Positions 29,831 to 39,953 of a DNA stretch of 64,000 bases are shown piece by piece. Every line of letters starts with the position of its first letter. The first letter of the stretch is position 1. The notes below the pieces were generated by a model, which did no database searches, was not told the origin of the DNA, and was given only the letters and a program-made list of their open reading frames with translations. Both the position numbers and the translations under genes were made by a program. The stretch covers positions 62,001 to 126,000 of the forward strand of contig CALLUD010000007.1 in NCBI GenBank assembly GCA_938011325.1, written 5' to 3'. This DNA is from an uncultured Spartobacteria bacterium (GTDB taxonomy: Bacteria; Verrucomicrobiota; Verrucomicrobiia; Chthoniobacterales; JAATET01).

Positions 29831-31408
29831 ATGGCGGTCCTTTTTGCTCTGGCGGCGCAGGGAAACACGGCCCTGTGGATGTTTCTCGCCTTCGTTGCGG
29901 CGACGTTGGTGATCACGTATTTCAGCGCGCGGAAATCCTCGGGCTCGAGCGCGTATTTCGCCGCGGGCCGCCGGATCACGGGCTGGCAGAACGGGCTGGC
30001 GGTGGCCGGCGACTACATGAGTGCGGCGAGCTTCCTCGGCATTGCGGGGATGATCGCGATGAACGGCTACGACGGCTTCATGTATTCCGTCGGGTTTCTC
30101 GTGGCGTATCTCACGGTGCTTTTCATCGTCGCCGAGCCGCTTCGGAACTCCGGCAAATACACGATGGCCGACGTGCTGGCCTATCGCTTGAAGCCGCGGC
30201 CGGTGCGCGCGATGGCCTCGTTGAGCACGCTCACCGTCTCGATTTTTTACATGATTGCGCAGATGGTCGGTGCGGGAACGCTCGTGCGGCAGCTGCTCCC
30301 GGGCGTGTCCTACGAAGTCGCCGTCGTCGGCGTGGGTATCCTGATGGTCGTTTACGTGGTCTTTGGCGGCATGCTGGCAACGACGTGGGTGCAGATCGTG
30401 AAAGCCATCCTGCTGATGAGCGGCAGCCTGTTTTTGAGCGTGCTCGTGATGGCGAAGTTCAACTTCAGCTTCGCGGAGTTTTTCAGCTCGCTCACCCAGA
30501 TTCGCTCGACGGGGCCGGACGGTGAGGAAGTGGTGCGGAACTTTTTGACGCCCGGTCTCGTGCTCACGAATCCGTGGGATCAGATCTCGCTTGGGCTCGC
30601 GCTCGTGCTGGGAACGGCGGGCCTGCCGCACATCCTGATCCGTTTTTACACGGTGCCCGACGCGAAGACGGCACGCGCGAGCGTGGTGTGGGCGATGATC
30701 ATTATCGGCCTCTTCTACATCATGACGACGTTCTTCGGCTTCGGTGCGGCGTCGGTGCTGGGACCGGATTTCATCAAGGCAAATGGCGGCAACAACATGT
30801 CCGCTCCGCTGCTGGCGCAGGCACTCGGCGGAGAGCTCTTCTTCGCGTTCATCAGCGCGGTGGCGTTTGCGACGATTCTCGCGGTGGTGGCGGGACTGAC
30901 GATCAGCGCGAGCACGAGCTTCGCGCATGATTTCTTCACGAACGTCATTCACCACGGACGCGAGCATCGCCCCGGTGAGGAAGTGCTCGTGGCGCGAATC
31001 ACCGCGTTTGTCGTGGGAGCGTTCTCGATCGGGCTCGCGATCTTTCTCGGCCCCTCGGTGAATGTCGCGTTTCTCGTCGGCCTCGCTTTTGCCGTGGCGG
31101 CGAGCGCGAATCTTCCGGTGATCGTGCTGTCGATCTTCTGGAAGCGCTTCAATACCGTTGGCGCGGTGGCCGGCCTCGCGGTCGGCCTCGTGTCGAGTAT
31201 CGCGTTGATTTTGATCAGCCCGGATTTCATGAAGGAGGACCCGATCTTCCCGTTGAAGAATCCGGCGATTGTCAGCATCCCGCTCGGCTTCATTTCCGCG
31301 GTGATCGGAGCGTTGATGACGCGCGAGCCCTCCGCCGAAGCGAAGTTCACGGAACTCGAGGTTCGGGCAAATACGGGCCTCGGCGCCGAAAAGGCGACAA
31401 GCCACTAA
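29831..31408 (+). CDS. actP: Sodium:solute symporter, ActP-like monocarboxylate permease
   Basis: The 525-residue protein has about 13 membrane helices of the SSS family. Landmarks are SSAYFAAGRRITGWQNGLAVAGDYMSAASFLG, GGMLATTWVQIVKA, and GTAGLPHILIRFYTVPDAKTARAS. It is close to cation/acetate symporters in length and in its pairing with a DUF485 gene. Acetate, pyruvate or related acids are the likely substrates, taken up with Na+. The start ATG at 29831 is 4 bp after the partner. Confidence 0.9.
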   Translation: MAVLFALAAQGNTALWMFLAFVAATLVITYFSARKSSGSSAYFAAGRRITGWQNGLAVAGDYMSAASFLGIAGMIAMNGYDGFMYSVGFLVAYLTVLFIVAEPLRNSGKYTMADVLAYRLKPRPVRAMASLSTLTVSIFYMIAQMVGAGTLVRQLLPGVSYEVAVVGVGILMVVYVVFGGMLATTWVQIVKAILLMSGSLFLSVLVMAKFNFSFAEFFSSLTQIRSTGPDGEEVVRNFLTPGLVLTNPWDQISLGLALVLGTAGLPHILIRFYTVPDAKTARASVVWAMIIIGLFYIMTTFFGFGAASVLGPDFIKANGGNNMSAPLLAQALGGELFFAFISAVAFATILAVVAGLTISASTSFAHDFFTNVIHHGREHRPGEEVLVARITAFVVGAFSIGLAIFLGPSVNVAFLVGLAFAVAASANLPVIVLSIFWKRFNTVGAVAGLAVGLVSSIALILISPDFMKEDPIFPLKNPAIVSIPLGFISAVIGALMTREPSAEAKFTELEVRANTGLGAEKATSH

Positions 31409-31465
31409 CGCAATTGCGGCCGACGATCAGGCTGGCGATCGTTTTCGGGATGTGACATGCTTTTT

Positions 31466-31490
31466 GTGCATCCGGCCCCCCCGGGTGCAC
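31466..31490. other. Hairpin upstream of the hybrid kinase gene
   Basis: GTGCATCCGG (31466-31475) and CCGGGTGCAC (31481-31490) form a 10-bp stem with one wobble and a C5 loop, between the actP stop (31408) and the kinase start (31526). No T-run follows on the plus strand; five T's precede it. It could be the end of the actP transcript or a leader structure of the kinase mRNA. Confidence 0.35.
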
Positions 31491-31525
31491 CAGAAATGGT
31501 CAGGAGCGGTTCCCAAACCTGACGT

Positions 31526-34500
31526 ATGAAGATATTCCCGTTCCTCCCTGGCTTGCTCCTTCTGGTGGCGCCTTTGTGCGGTCGTTCGGAGGAGCCGGCC
31601 AGAGTGGTCACCTCGTATGCGCTGACCACGGGGCAGGATCATGTGGGGCGGGATCCGGCGAGCTGGCGGCTGCTGGGATCGAACGACGGGAAGAAATGGA
31701 CGGTGCTCGACGAGCGGCGGGACCAGAAGTTCGAGATGGGGCAGCACCTCGTTTTCCCGGTCGAGAATCGCGAGCCCTTCCGCATTCTTCGACTGGAGGT
31801 TCACGAAACCAACACCGGCGCGGACCGCGGTGTGGGGCTTGCGGAGGTGGAATTTGCCGGGCCGGTGGTCGGCGTGGAGGACGCGGCGGACCTGCAGGCG
31901 ATCATCACATCCTCGCAGGACAACCCGCTGGTGGGTTCGGCCTGGAACGCATTCGACGGAGATCTCTCGAGCCAGTGGATGGATTTCGCGCCGCATGCGA
32001 ACGGCGGATGCTGGATCCAGTGCGAATACGTGCGCGACGCCGAGATGCGCGTGCGCGACATCCGGCAATTGAACGTGGTGAGCCGGTTGATGGGCCGGCG
32101 TGCCCTGCTTGCGGAGAAGGCGCCGGAGGTGCTGCAGCGGCTGGAGGAGTCGCGGAAGCTCCCGCCGCCGCCGCTCGAAGGCTATGCGTTGACCTCCGCC
32201 AACGACGAGCCCGCCCGCGACCCGCGCGACTGGCGTCTGCTCGGCTCCAACGACAACGGCGCCACCTGGGAAACCGTCGATGAGCGCCGGAACGAGATTT
32301 TTCCCACACGATTCAAGCGCCGCGTCTTCATGCTGCCCGAGCCTGCCCGGTTCGCGCTCTACCGTCTGCAGATCGATTCGGTTGCCGAGCCCTCGGAGTC
32401 CTACGCGGCGCAGATTGGCGAGGTGGAGCCGTTGTATGAGGACGCCACGCAGCGCCGGTCGCTGGTGATTTCCAGCGATTCCGAGAATCCGCCCATGGAA
32501 ACCGCCGAGATGGCCTTCGACGGCGACCCGCGGTCGAAGTGGCTGTCGTTTTCCGAGGTGGGAAGAAACGCGTGCTGGATCCAGTGGCAATCGCTGCCGG
32601 AGGTGCCGGGCCTGCCGCTCATCAACCTGCGTCCGCTCGCTCGACTGGGACGCGGAATTCCCGAGTTGCAGACGATCCGGAGAGCGCCTCGCGAGCTTAC
32701 GGGCTATCGCCTGATGGCCGGTCGGGAAGCGCCACCGCCGACCTCGTGGAGATTGCTGGGATCGAACGACGACGGAAAGACCTGGCAGGAGCTCGACAGC
32801 CGGAAGAACGAGACGCTGAAGGACACGCAGGGAAGTGTTTTTGATCTGGTCCGGCCGGCGCGATTTTCTCTTTACCGGCTCGAAATCGAGCCCAGAGACG
32901 GCGCGGAGGGGATCGCGCTTGCGGAGATTGAGCCGCTCTATCAATCCGACAATGACGTCGTGCAGTATTCCACCGCCGTCTCGGCGGAGCGGGAAAACGC
33001 GCCGAACCATGCCGTGGAGATGGCGTTCGATAGAGACTCCGGAACGTCGTGGCTGGCCGACGGCTCCGGGAGTGCGTGGGTGGAGTGGTCTTCAATCACC
33101 GGAGAGAAGCGGCCTGTCGTGCGGGCCGATACGGATGCCTGGGTGCAGCCGTGGGTGCCGAGACTGACATTGGATCTCGAAGGCGTGTTGATCGGAGTCC
33201 AGGGCGACCGCGTGATGCTCATCGACGAGACAGGCTTCCAGAGGATCGAGGTTGAGGGAGGGGTGACCGGTGTTGTGCCGGGGGACCGAGTGCGGATTTC
33301 CGGGCGGCTGCGATTCGACGGGACTCTTCCAAAGGTGGCGGAATCGGCCGTGACGAATGCCGGGGAGCTTCCTGAGGTCGCGAAAATTCCCGGGACCGGG
33401 CTGGTGCCCGCCGCGCATGACTTTGCACGAATCGCCATTGAAGGGCGCGCGATGTCGGCATCGGCGGGACGGCAATACGCAACGCTACAGCTCGAACGGG
33501 GCGACGAGGAGTCGAATGTGCAGATCCGGATTCTGAATTCGAACGCGCGCGGTCTGCCGAATTTCACCGACCTGCGGCTGCGCGTGAAGGGTGTGGCCGA
33601 GGCGACGTTCGAACCCGACGGCCGCCGGACCTACGGCATCGTGTGGGTGGCGAGCCCGGAGGACGTGGAGGTGCTCCCGCTCACCGACGAAGAATGGAAT
33701 TCCCTGCGCGAGTTTACCGCATCGAGCCGCCGGGCGCCTTTGGGGCGGTTCGTGCGGGTGCGCGGTGCATTGAAGTCGATGCGCGGCGATCGATATGGCG
33801 TCGAGATCGGGAGTTCGCCGCTGGAGTTTGCCGACTGGATTGGAAATCTGCCGGAGGATACCCTCGTGGAAGCGGCGGGATTTCTCTCACGCGACGGCGA
33901 TGGGTATGAGCTGACCCGTTGCCAGGTGCGGCCGGTTGCCAGCGCCCCGTCGCCCGAAGCTCCGGAACAGGCAGAGCCGCGAGTGGCGAGGACCGTGAGC
34001 GAGATTCACGAGATGCTCGAGAGAAACCCCGGCGAGCCGGTGCATGTGAAGGTGCGGGGTGTTATTACCTACGTCGATCTGGGCCTGTATCGGTGGCATC
34101 TGCAGGACGATGAGGACAGCATCATCGTGCAGCATCAGGTCGGCGCGGGGCTGAGTCCGGCCCTGCAGCAGGAGGGCCTTTACGTCGAGCTGGAAGGCAT
34201 TGTGGAAAATCCAAACTCGGGAGTCGTGCCGACCGATTTCGTGAAGATCCTCGGCCGCGGCCGCATGCCGAAACCGCTCCGGCACTCCTGGGATCACATG
34301 ATGACCGGGAACGACGACGGCAAATGGGTGCAGGTCGATGGCATCGTGACGGCCGCCGAGCGTCACCGCCTCACGGTGCGGGTGAATGGCGGTGAGCTGA
34401 TCGCGTGGGTGAACGAAATGGATCGCGACACCCAGGAGCGCCTGCTGGGAAGCTACGTGCGCGTGAGCGGCGTTTGCCTGACCGTGCGAAACGAGCGCGG

Positions 34501-36505
34501 CCACCGGATCGGCGTGCGGTTGCTGGTGCCCTCGGCCGCCTTTGTCGAAGTGCTGCAGGCCCGCCCGGAGGATCCCTTCCAGCTTCCGCAGACGCCACTC
34601 TCGCGCATCATGACGACGGAAGGGCGCAATGCCCCGCCCACCCGCCTCGTCCACACCTCGGGCGTCGTTACGCATGCGGACAGCCGCCACATTTTCATTC
34701 AGGACGGCACGGACGCGATGCGGGTCATCCCAAAGGATCGCGTGGACCTTCAACCGGGCGACCTCGTGGAGGTGGCGGGTCTTGCCGAGCCCGACGGGCT
34801 GGCGCCGAAGTTTGCGCAGGCTTACGTGCGGCGGGTTGGCGAGGGGCGTTTGCCGGAGGCGCGGCCGATCGAGTTGCGCATGATGGATTCCGCGGTGACG
34901 CGCATCGGGAGCGATGGAATCCGGGTGACCGTGGATGCGACGTTGATGGGGCGGAGCTTCAACGAGAATGTGCAGATCCTTGAACTGCGGAATGAGGAGG
35001 TCGACGAGGTGTTCTACGCCTACCTGCCTCCGCAGCCGGATATTCTGGAGATGATCCCCATCGGGAGCGTCATTCGGCTCGAAGGGGTCTTCAAGGCGCG
35101 CCTCGACAACGTTCCCGACTTCGGGCAGGTCGTCACCTCCTTCGAGATTTACCTCAACTCCACTCGCGACATCGCGGTGCTGCGCCGGCCTCCGTGGTGG
35201 ACGTCCCGCTACACATGGTGGACGCTGTCGGGTCTTGGCGCAGTCCTGATGGTTTCGCTCTCCTGGGCCGGCCTGTTGCGCGTGCAGGTGCGACGGCGCA
35301 CGAGCGAGTTGAATCGCACCCTCAAGGAGCTCGCGCAGGCGCGGGATCAGGCCGTGGAGTCCGCGCGGCTGAAGGCGGAATTCCTCGCGAACATGAGCCA
35401 CGAGATCCGCACGCCGATGAATGGCGTGATCGGCACCGTGGACCTGCTTGAGCACACGAAGCTCGACAACGAGCAGCGCGAGTATGTGAAAACGATCAGC
35501 CACTCGGGAGAGGTGCTGCTGACGTTGATCAACGACATCCTCGACTTTTCCAAGATCGAGGCGGGCAAGCTGAACTTCGAATGCATCGAGTTCGACTTGC
35601 ACGAGACGGTCCACGAAGCGGTGGCGCTTCTTCGCAGTTCGGCGCTGGCAAAGGGGTTGTCGCTCAAGACGGAAATTGCCCCCGATGTCGACGAGAAGGT
35701 GTGTGGAGATCCGGCGCGGCTCCGGCAGGTGCTGACGAATCTCGTGAACAACGCGATCAAGTTCACGAAGGAAGGCGGCGTGACTGTGCGGGTCGCCCGT
35801 GATGGAGAGGTGGCGGACGGCGTGCGGCTGCGGTTCGAGGTCGAGGATACGGGGATCGGTCTCGATTACGCGGGTCGCGAGCATTTGTTCGATGCGTTCA
35901 CGCAGGCTGACAGCTCCACGACGCGCGAATACGGCGGCACCGGACTCGGGCTCGCGATCGCGAAAAAGCTGGTCGAGCTCATGGGTGGCGAGATCGGTGT
36001 CGAAAGCGAGCCCAACAACGGCGCGACGTTCTGGTTCACGGCACGCTTCACCGTTCCCGCGCCCGGTGACGACAGCCGCGAGGAGGAGGCCGACCGCGGC
36101 CGGCCGGTTCGAAGTGTCGGGACAAGGAGCGACATTCGCATCCTGCTCGCGGAGGACAATCGGGTGAACCAAAAGGTCGTGCTGGGTCAGCTTCGCCGGC
36201 TTGGCTACGAAGCCGATGTCGTTGGGGATGGCAGGGAGGTGCTCGAGGCACTGCGCCGGGCCCACTACGACCTTGTGCTGCTCGATTGCCAGATGCCCGA
36301 GCTCGATGGTTACGAAACCGCGAAATGCATTCGCGAGAATTTCCCGCCGTCGATTCGCATCATCGCTCTCACCGCGCATGCCATGCCTGGGGATCGCGAG
36401 AAGTGCCTTGCCGCCGGCATGGACGACTACCTGTCGAAACCGCTGCGCATCGACGAGCTGCGGGCGGCACTCGATCGGTGGATGCCCGCATCCGTGGAAT
36501 CCTGA
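31526..36505 (+). CDS. Giant hybrid histidine kinase with discoidin-like and OB-like ectodomain
   Basis: 1659 residues. After a signal sequence (FPFLPGLLLLVAPLCG) come three galactose-binding/discoidin-like repeats starting near 30, 218 and 392, each with WRLLGSND-G-W-LD and ending in CWIQ or AWVEW. From about 540 to 1210 there are some seven OB-like beta modules, for example VRGVITYVDLGLYRWHLQD near 838 and SGVVTHADSRHIFIQDG near 1041. One membrane helix lies near 1230-1252. The cytoplasmic part has HisKA with H1292 (MSHEIRTPMNG), an HATPase domain (NLVNNAIKF, DTGIGL, GGTGLGLAI) and a C-terminal receiver with D1587 (LLDCQMPELDG). No output domain is present, so a separate HPt or regulator is expected. 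The ligand is probably a carbohydrate, by inference. The next gene encodes a secreted repeat protein. Confidence 0.93.
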   Translation: MKIFPFLPGLLLLVAPLCGRSEEPARVVTSYALTTGQDHVGRDPASWRLLGSNDGKKWTVLDERRDQKFEMGQHLVFPVENREPFRILRLEVHETNTGADRGVGLAEVEFAGPVVGVEDAADLQAIITSSQDNPLVGSAWNAFDGDLSSQWMDFAPHANGGCWIQCEYVRDAEMRVRDIRQLNVVSRLMGRRALLAEKAPEVLQRLEESRKLPPPPLEGYALTSANDEPARDPRDWRLLGSNDNGATWETVDERRNEIFPTRFKRRVFMLPEPARFALYRLQIDSVAEPSESYAAQIGEVEPLYEDATQRRSLVISSDSENPPMETAEMAFDGDPRSKWLSFSEVGRNACWIQWQSLPEVPGLPLINLRPLARLGRGIPELQTIRRAPRELTGYRLMAGREAPPPTSWRLLGSNDDGKTWQELDSRKNETLKDTQGSVFDLVRPARFSLYRLEIEPRDGAEGIALAEIEPLYQSDNDVVQYSTAVSAERENAPNHAVEMAFDRDSGTSWLADGSGSAWVEWSSITGEKRPVVRADTDAWVQPWVPRLTLDLEGVLIGVQGDRVMLIDETGFQRIEVEGGVTGVVPGDRVRISGRLRFDGTLPKVAESAVTNAGELPEVAKIPGTGLVPAAHDFARIAIEGRAMSASAGRQYATLQLERGDEESNVQIRILNSNARGLPNFTDLRLRVKGVAEATFEPDGRRTYGIVWVASPEDVEVLPLTDEEWNSLREFTASSRRAPLGRFVRVRGALKSMRGDRYGVEIGSSPLEFADWIGNLPEDTLVEAAGFLSRDGDGYELTRCQVRPVASAPSPEAPEQAEPRVARTVSEIHEMLERNPGEPVHVKVRGVITYVDLGLYRWHLQDDEDSIIVQHQVGAGLSPALQQEGLYVELEGIVENPNSGVVPTDFVKILGRGRMPKPLRHSWDHMMTGNDDGKWVQVDGIVTAAERHRLTVRVNGGELIAWVNEMDRDTQERLLGSYVRVSGVCLTVRNERGHRIGVRLLVPSAAFVEVLQARPEDPFQLPQTPLSRIMTTEGRNAPPTRLVHTSGVVTHADSRHIFIQDGTDAMRVIPKDRVDLQPGDLVEVAGLAEPDGLAPKFAQAYVRRVGEGRLPEARPIELRMMDSAVTRIGSDGIRVTVDATLMGRSFNENVQILELRNEEVDEVFYAYLPPQPDILEMIPIGSVIRLEGVFKARLDNVPDFGQVVTSFEIYLNSTRDIAVLRRPPWWTSRYTWWTLSGLGAVLMVSLSWAGLLRVQVRRRTSELNRTLKELAQARDQAVESARLKAEFLANMSHEIRTPMNGVIGTVDLLEHTKLDNEQREYVKTISHSGEVLLTLINDILDFSKIEAGKLNFECIEFDLHETVHEAVALLRSSALAKGLSLKTEIAPDVDEKVCGDPARLRQVLTNLVNNAIKFTKEGGVTVRVARDGEVADGVRLRFEVEDTGIGLDYAGREHLFDAFTQADSSTTREYGGTGLGLAIAKKLVELMGGEIGVESEPNNGATFWFTARFTVPAPGDDSREEEADRGRPVRSVGTRSDIRILLAEDNRVNQKVVLGQLRRLGYEADVVGDGREVLEALRRAHYDLVLLDCQMPELDGYETAKCIRENFPPSIRIIALTAHAMPGDREKCLAAGMDDYLSKPLRIDELRAALDRWMPASVES

Positions 36506-36634
36506 GGCGGCGCGCCTGATCCTTGCGGGGCCCCCGGCTGGAACCGTCGTTACCATGCCCCGAACGCGCGCTCTGCTTTCGTGCCGGGGCCGTGATGTGG
36601 TTGACTTTTGCAAATCCGTTGCGACGGTTGCCTC

Positions 36635-38339
36635 ATGAATATCCGGCGCCTGTCCAGTTACGTGTCTTTTCATTGGGCCCTTGTCGTCGGCTTTTCTGTC
36701 GGGTTGCCGGAAGTGACGGCGCAGGAGAAGCGCTGGAAGGTCGAACTCGTGCGGGATATCGCGCCGGGGAGCGACGGATCGTCCCCGAGGAATTTCCAAA
36801 CTGCGGGCGGAATCGTCTATTTCACGGCGGAAGATGGTGTGACCGGCCGGGAGTTGTGGCGCACCAACGGCCCGCCCGGGGGCACGATGCCGGTTGTAGA
36901 CATCCGGCCCGGCCCGTCGTCGGCGTTCCCGGGGCCGAACAGTTTCGGCTCCCTGAATGGACTGCTGGTTTTCCGGGCGTATGAGGACAATGGCGGGGCC
37001 GAGCTCTGGCGTTCGGAAGGCCTGTCCGCCAATACGGTTCAGATTCTCGATTTGAATCCCGGCGCCAGCGGTTCGAACCCTTTCGGGCTCGTGGAGATCG
37101 ACGGGGCGCTCATGTTCGATGCCGAAGTCCCCGCGACCGGCGCGGAACTTTATCGCACCGATGGCACGGCAGCGGGGACCGCACTGGTGATGGACATCTG
37201 GCCGGGGGCGTCCGGTTCTGCGCCTGCGTCCTTCCAGCGGGCGGGCAATGCCGTGTTCTTTTCCGCGGAACGGCCTGCCGAGGGGCGGGAGCTTTGGCGC
37301 ACGCTGGGCACTTTCCTCACGACGACTCTCGTGAGAGATATCCGGCCCGGGGGTCAATTCCTCCAACATTACGTTGATGACGCCCGTGGGCGATCGGGTG
37401 TTTTTTTCCGCCACCGATGGAGCGACGGGCACCGAAGTCTGGGTGAGCGATGGGACCTTCGCGGGAACCACGCTCACGCTGGACATCAATCCCGGGGCGG
37501 CGGGATCCTCCCCCTCCAATTTTGTCGGCATCGGGAACCGGCTGTTCTTCTCCGCGGCCATCCCCGCCACCGGTCGGGAGCCCTGGTGCAGTGACGGCAC
37601 GCCCGCGGGAACGGTGATGCTCGGCGATCTTAATCCCGGGGGAGATTCCTTCCCGGCTTTCTTCGTCGGGCTGAATGGGATGGTTCTGTTTTCCGCATTC
37701 ACGCCGGCTCAGGGAACGGAACTCTGGCGCACCGATGGCACACCGGCGGGCACATCATTGTTCGTGGAGATCCGCCCGGGCCCGCCGGGATCGTCCCCCC
37801 GGGCTCTCGGTGTCATCGGAAACGAACTTCTTTTCGCCGCCGCCGATGACCCGCACGGCTACGAGATCTGGGCCACGGACGGAACCGTCGCCGGCACCCG
37901 CCTCGTGAAGGATATCAATCCCGGGTCCGTTAGCAGCATTGGAACGGTTGTCTCCCACGTCGCGCCGGATGGATCGCTCCTCTTCGAGGCGATTACGCCC
38001 GCCACCGGCAGCGAACTCTATCGGGCCTCCCTCGATACCACGAGACCCCGGCTGCGCGGAGTGAAGAAGCGGCGGGCGACCGATGCCCTCCGGATCCGGC
38101 TCAAAGGCCGTGTAACGGACGATCTCTACGCCGGGCGGGTGGAATACCGCCTGAAACGACCCGGAGCCGGAACCACGAAATGGCGAAAGGCGAAGCTGCG
38201 CGGCAAGGGGCCGGAGGAAAAACGCTGGGTGCTGCGCCTCGCACTGCGTGAACCCGGCGCCCATGTCGTCCGCCTGCGTGCCGTGGATGGCAACGGCAAC
38301 GTCAGCAAGCGCAAGAGGGCGCGTATCACCCGGATCTAG
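36635..38339 (+). pseudogene. Secreted ELWxxDGT-repeat protein, reading frame broken by one base
   Basis: The first frame (from ATG 36635, signal peptide near VVGFSVGLPEVTAQ) and the second frame (in use from about 37350 to the stop at 38339) each encode ELWxxDGT-type repeats: RELWRTNG, AELWRSEG, AELYRTDG, RELWRTLG, then TEVWVSDG, REPWCSDG, TELWRTDG and YEIWATDG. The switch falls at a run of five G (37349-37353). Removing one G joins them as DIRPGV-NSSNIT, in register with other repeats (DINPGAAGSSPSN). After the shift the first frame continues as nonsense to 37594. The C-terminal 100 residues are a basic beta-rich domain with VRLRAVDGNGNVSKR. It may be a sequencing error, a phase-variable tract or a decayed gene. 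The intact product would be about 567 residues, exported, probably beta-propeller-like. Confidence 0.85.
37349..37353 (+). other. Five-G run at the frame switch
   Basis: This homopolymer, inside a C3-G5 tract, is where the two reading frames of the ELWxxDGT gene must join; deleting one G restores a continuous frame with repeat spacing preserved. Confidence 0.75.
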
Positions 38340-38340
38340 C

Positions 38341-39282
38341 TCACGCGTTGCGGGCCGTCGCAGGACGTCTCCTGCGCGCGGCGCCCATGGCCAGCACACC
38401 GGCCGCCGCCAGCAGCGCCACGGTTTCCGGCTCCGGCACCACCGAGGCGATCGCAGCATCGCCGAAATCCTCCGTGCCCACGTAGCCGCGCAGGGCCATC
38501 GTTCCCGTCGTGGCGTCGCCGACGATCTGGCCGGTGAGGTTCGTGAGCACGCCGTCGACGAGCACATTGAAAAGCACGTTGCCCTCCGGCGTCACGGACC
38601 CGATGTGCGTGAACGCATCGCCATCCGCTGCGAGGCCGGTGCCCCAGAAATAGCCGTTGCGATAACCGATCACGGAAAACTGCGCGGGGTCCGCGGTTCC
38701 GAAAACTCCCGGCGCCGCCAGATTCCATGTCGTGCCGTCCATCCATGCCCATTCCGTCGAGAGCAGCGTCCCTTCGTCCCAGTCCGTCGGCGGAGTGAAC
38801 GGCCCGTCCGGCACCTGCGCCATGTAGGCCCAATGCGTCACGTAGGCGGCCCCGATCCCCGTCATCATTTGCATTTCCATGAACTTCAGCCCCTCCACGG
38901 TTCGCACCTGCCCGATGCCCACGGTCACCGGTCCGCCCGCCGACTCTCCGTTAGGAGTGAAGATAATGCGCACCTGTCCCTCCGGAGTGACGATGCCGCT
39001 CATCGAGGCGGTCGACACGGTATCCTCGCCGAGAATCGTCAACGTCGCCGAACTCTCGCCGATGAACGTCCCGTCCGAGGCGGAGGTGATGTTCCACAGC
39101 GTCTGGTCGCCGATCGGAATCGGCGACGAGAGATCCGTGCCCGGTGCGAGGTAGGCGAGCAGATTGGCCGCGGGCACATACCACTGCGTATCCGCCAGCC
39201 AGTCGGACGGCGACTCCGCTCGTGCTGACGTTCCGCCGATTACTCCCACCGCCAGCACCGCAAGGAATCCGCGTGTCCGCAT
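38341..39282 (-). CDS. PEP-CTERM-anchored secreted protein
   Basis: The 313-residue protein has a signal peptide (GFLAVLAVGVIGGTSARA) and a C-terminal sorting signal: VPEPETVALL, a hydrophobic segment, and the basic end RRRR. This is recognised by exosortase-type enzymes in Gram-negative bacteria that make exopolysaccharide. The central 250 residues are beta-rich, with many Gly, Thr and Asp, and no known domain. The start ATG at 39282 is supported by the signal peptide. Its stop lies one base from the stop of the convergent ELWxxDGT gene. No exosortase gene is in the window. Confidence 0.85.
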   Translation of the reverse strand: MRTRGFLAVLAVGVIGGTSARAESPSDWLADTQWYVPAANLLAYLAPGTDLSSPIPIGDQTLWNITSASDGTFIGESSATLTILGEDTVSTASMSGIVTPEGQVRIIFTPNGESAGGPVTVGIGQVRTVEGLKFMEMQMMTGIGAAYVTHWAYMAQVPDGPFTPPTDWDEGTLLSTEWAWMDGTTWNLAAPGVFGTADPAQFSVIGYRNGYFWGTGLAADGDAFTHIGSVTPEGNVLFNVLVDGVLTNLTGQIVGDATTGTMALRGYVGTEDFGDAAIASVVPEPETVALLAAAGVLAMGAARRRRPATARNA

Positions 39283-39383
39283 GGCGGCACTCTCGCAGGA
39301 ACGGCCTCTTCCAGCCAGCCCAAAGAGGGATCTGCCGCGCGGCGGCCAATTCCTGCGGATCGCAACGACGGGCGACCTCGCGA

Positions 39384-39875
39384 TCAATCCCCGCGTCGCG
39401 CAGCGTCGATTTTCGCGACGTCAATCTTGCCCATTGTCAGCATCGCCTCGAAGGCTCGCTTCGCCTCCGCGCCGCCTGCGGCCATCGCCTCGGTGAGCGT
39501 GCGAGGGGTGATCTGCCACGAGATGCCCCAGCGGTCCTGGCACCAGCCGCATTCGCTGGCTTCGCCGCCGTTGCCGACGATCGCGTTCCAGTAGCGGTCC
39601 GTTTCCTCCTGTGTGTCGGTCGCGATCTGGAAGGAGAAGGCAATGCTGTGCGAGACGCCGGGGCCGCCGTTCAGCCCGATGCAGGGGATTCCGCACACGG
39701 TGAACTCGACGACCAGCGGATCACCCTCCTCGCCCGACGGGTAGGCCGCGGGAGCGCGGTGCACGGCGCCGACCTCGCTGTCCGGAAAGACCGAGGCGTA
39801 GAAGCGCGCCGCTTCCTCGGCGTCGTTGTTTTCGAACCACAGGCAAATCGTATTTTTGGGAGCGGGATTTCTCAT
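39384..39875 (-). CDS. VOC-family protein (PhnB / 3-dmu-9-3-mt type)
   Basis: The 163-residue single-domain protein has the PhnB-like start TICLWFENNDAEEAARFYASVFPDS (shown here in part), GEEGDPLVVEFTVCGIP, and the later WGISWQITP. Members bind metal or small ligands and are often annotated as glyoxalase- or demethylubiquinone-like without proven activity. The start ATG at 39875 is chosen because the domain begins at once; the frame remains open upstream past the GH92 terminator but that part is not coding. It lies downstream of the terminator, so it has its own promoter. Confidence 0.85.
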   Translation of the reverse strand: MRNPAPKNTICLWFENNDAEEAARFYASVFPDSEVGAVHRAPAAYPSGEEGDPLVVEFTVCGIPCIGLNGGPGVSHSIAFSFQIATDTQEETDRYWNAIVGNGGEASECGWCQDRWGISWQITPRTLTEAMAAGGAEAKRAFEAMLTMGKIDVAKIDAARRGD

Positions 39876-39953
39876 ATCGGGAATTCGTTTCTCATAGACC
39901 CGACGAATGGGCGGTGGCGTTCCGGACAGCATCGGGCACTTTTTCCGCCTGCG

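Noticed and set aside
36601..36606. TTGACT as -35 of the ELWxxDGT gene
   Set aside because: No acceptable -10 element occurs at 16-18 bp spacing.
33887..37702. A 1271-codon minus-strand open frame
   Set aside because: It is antisense to the hybrid kinase and the repeat gene. The translation is low-complexity Arg/His/Pro and shows no family signal.
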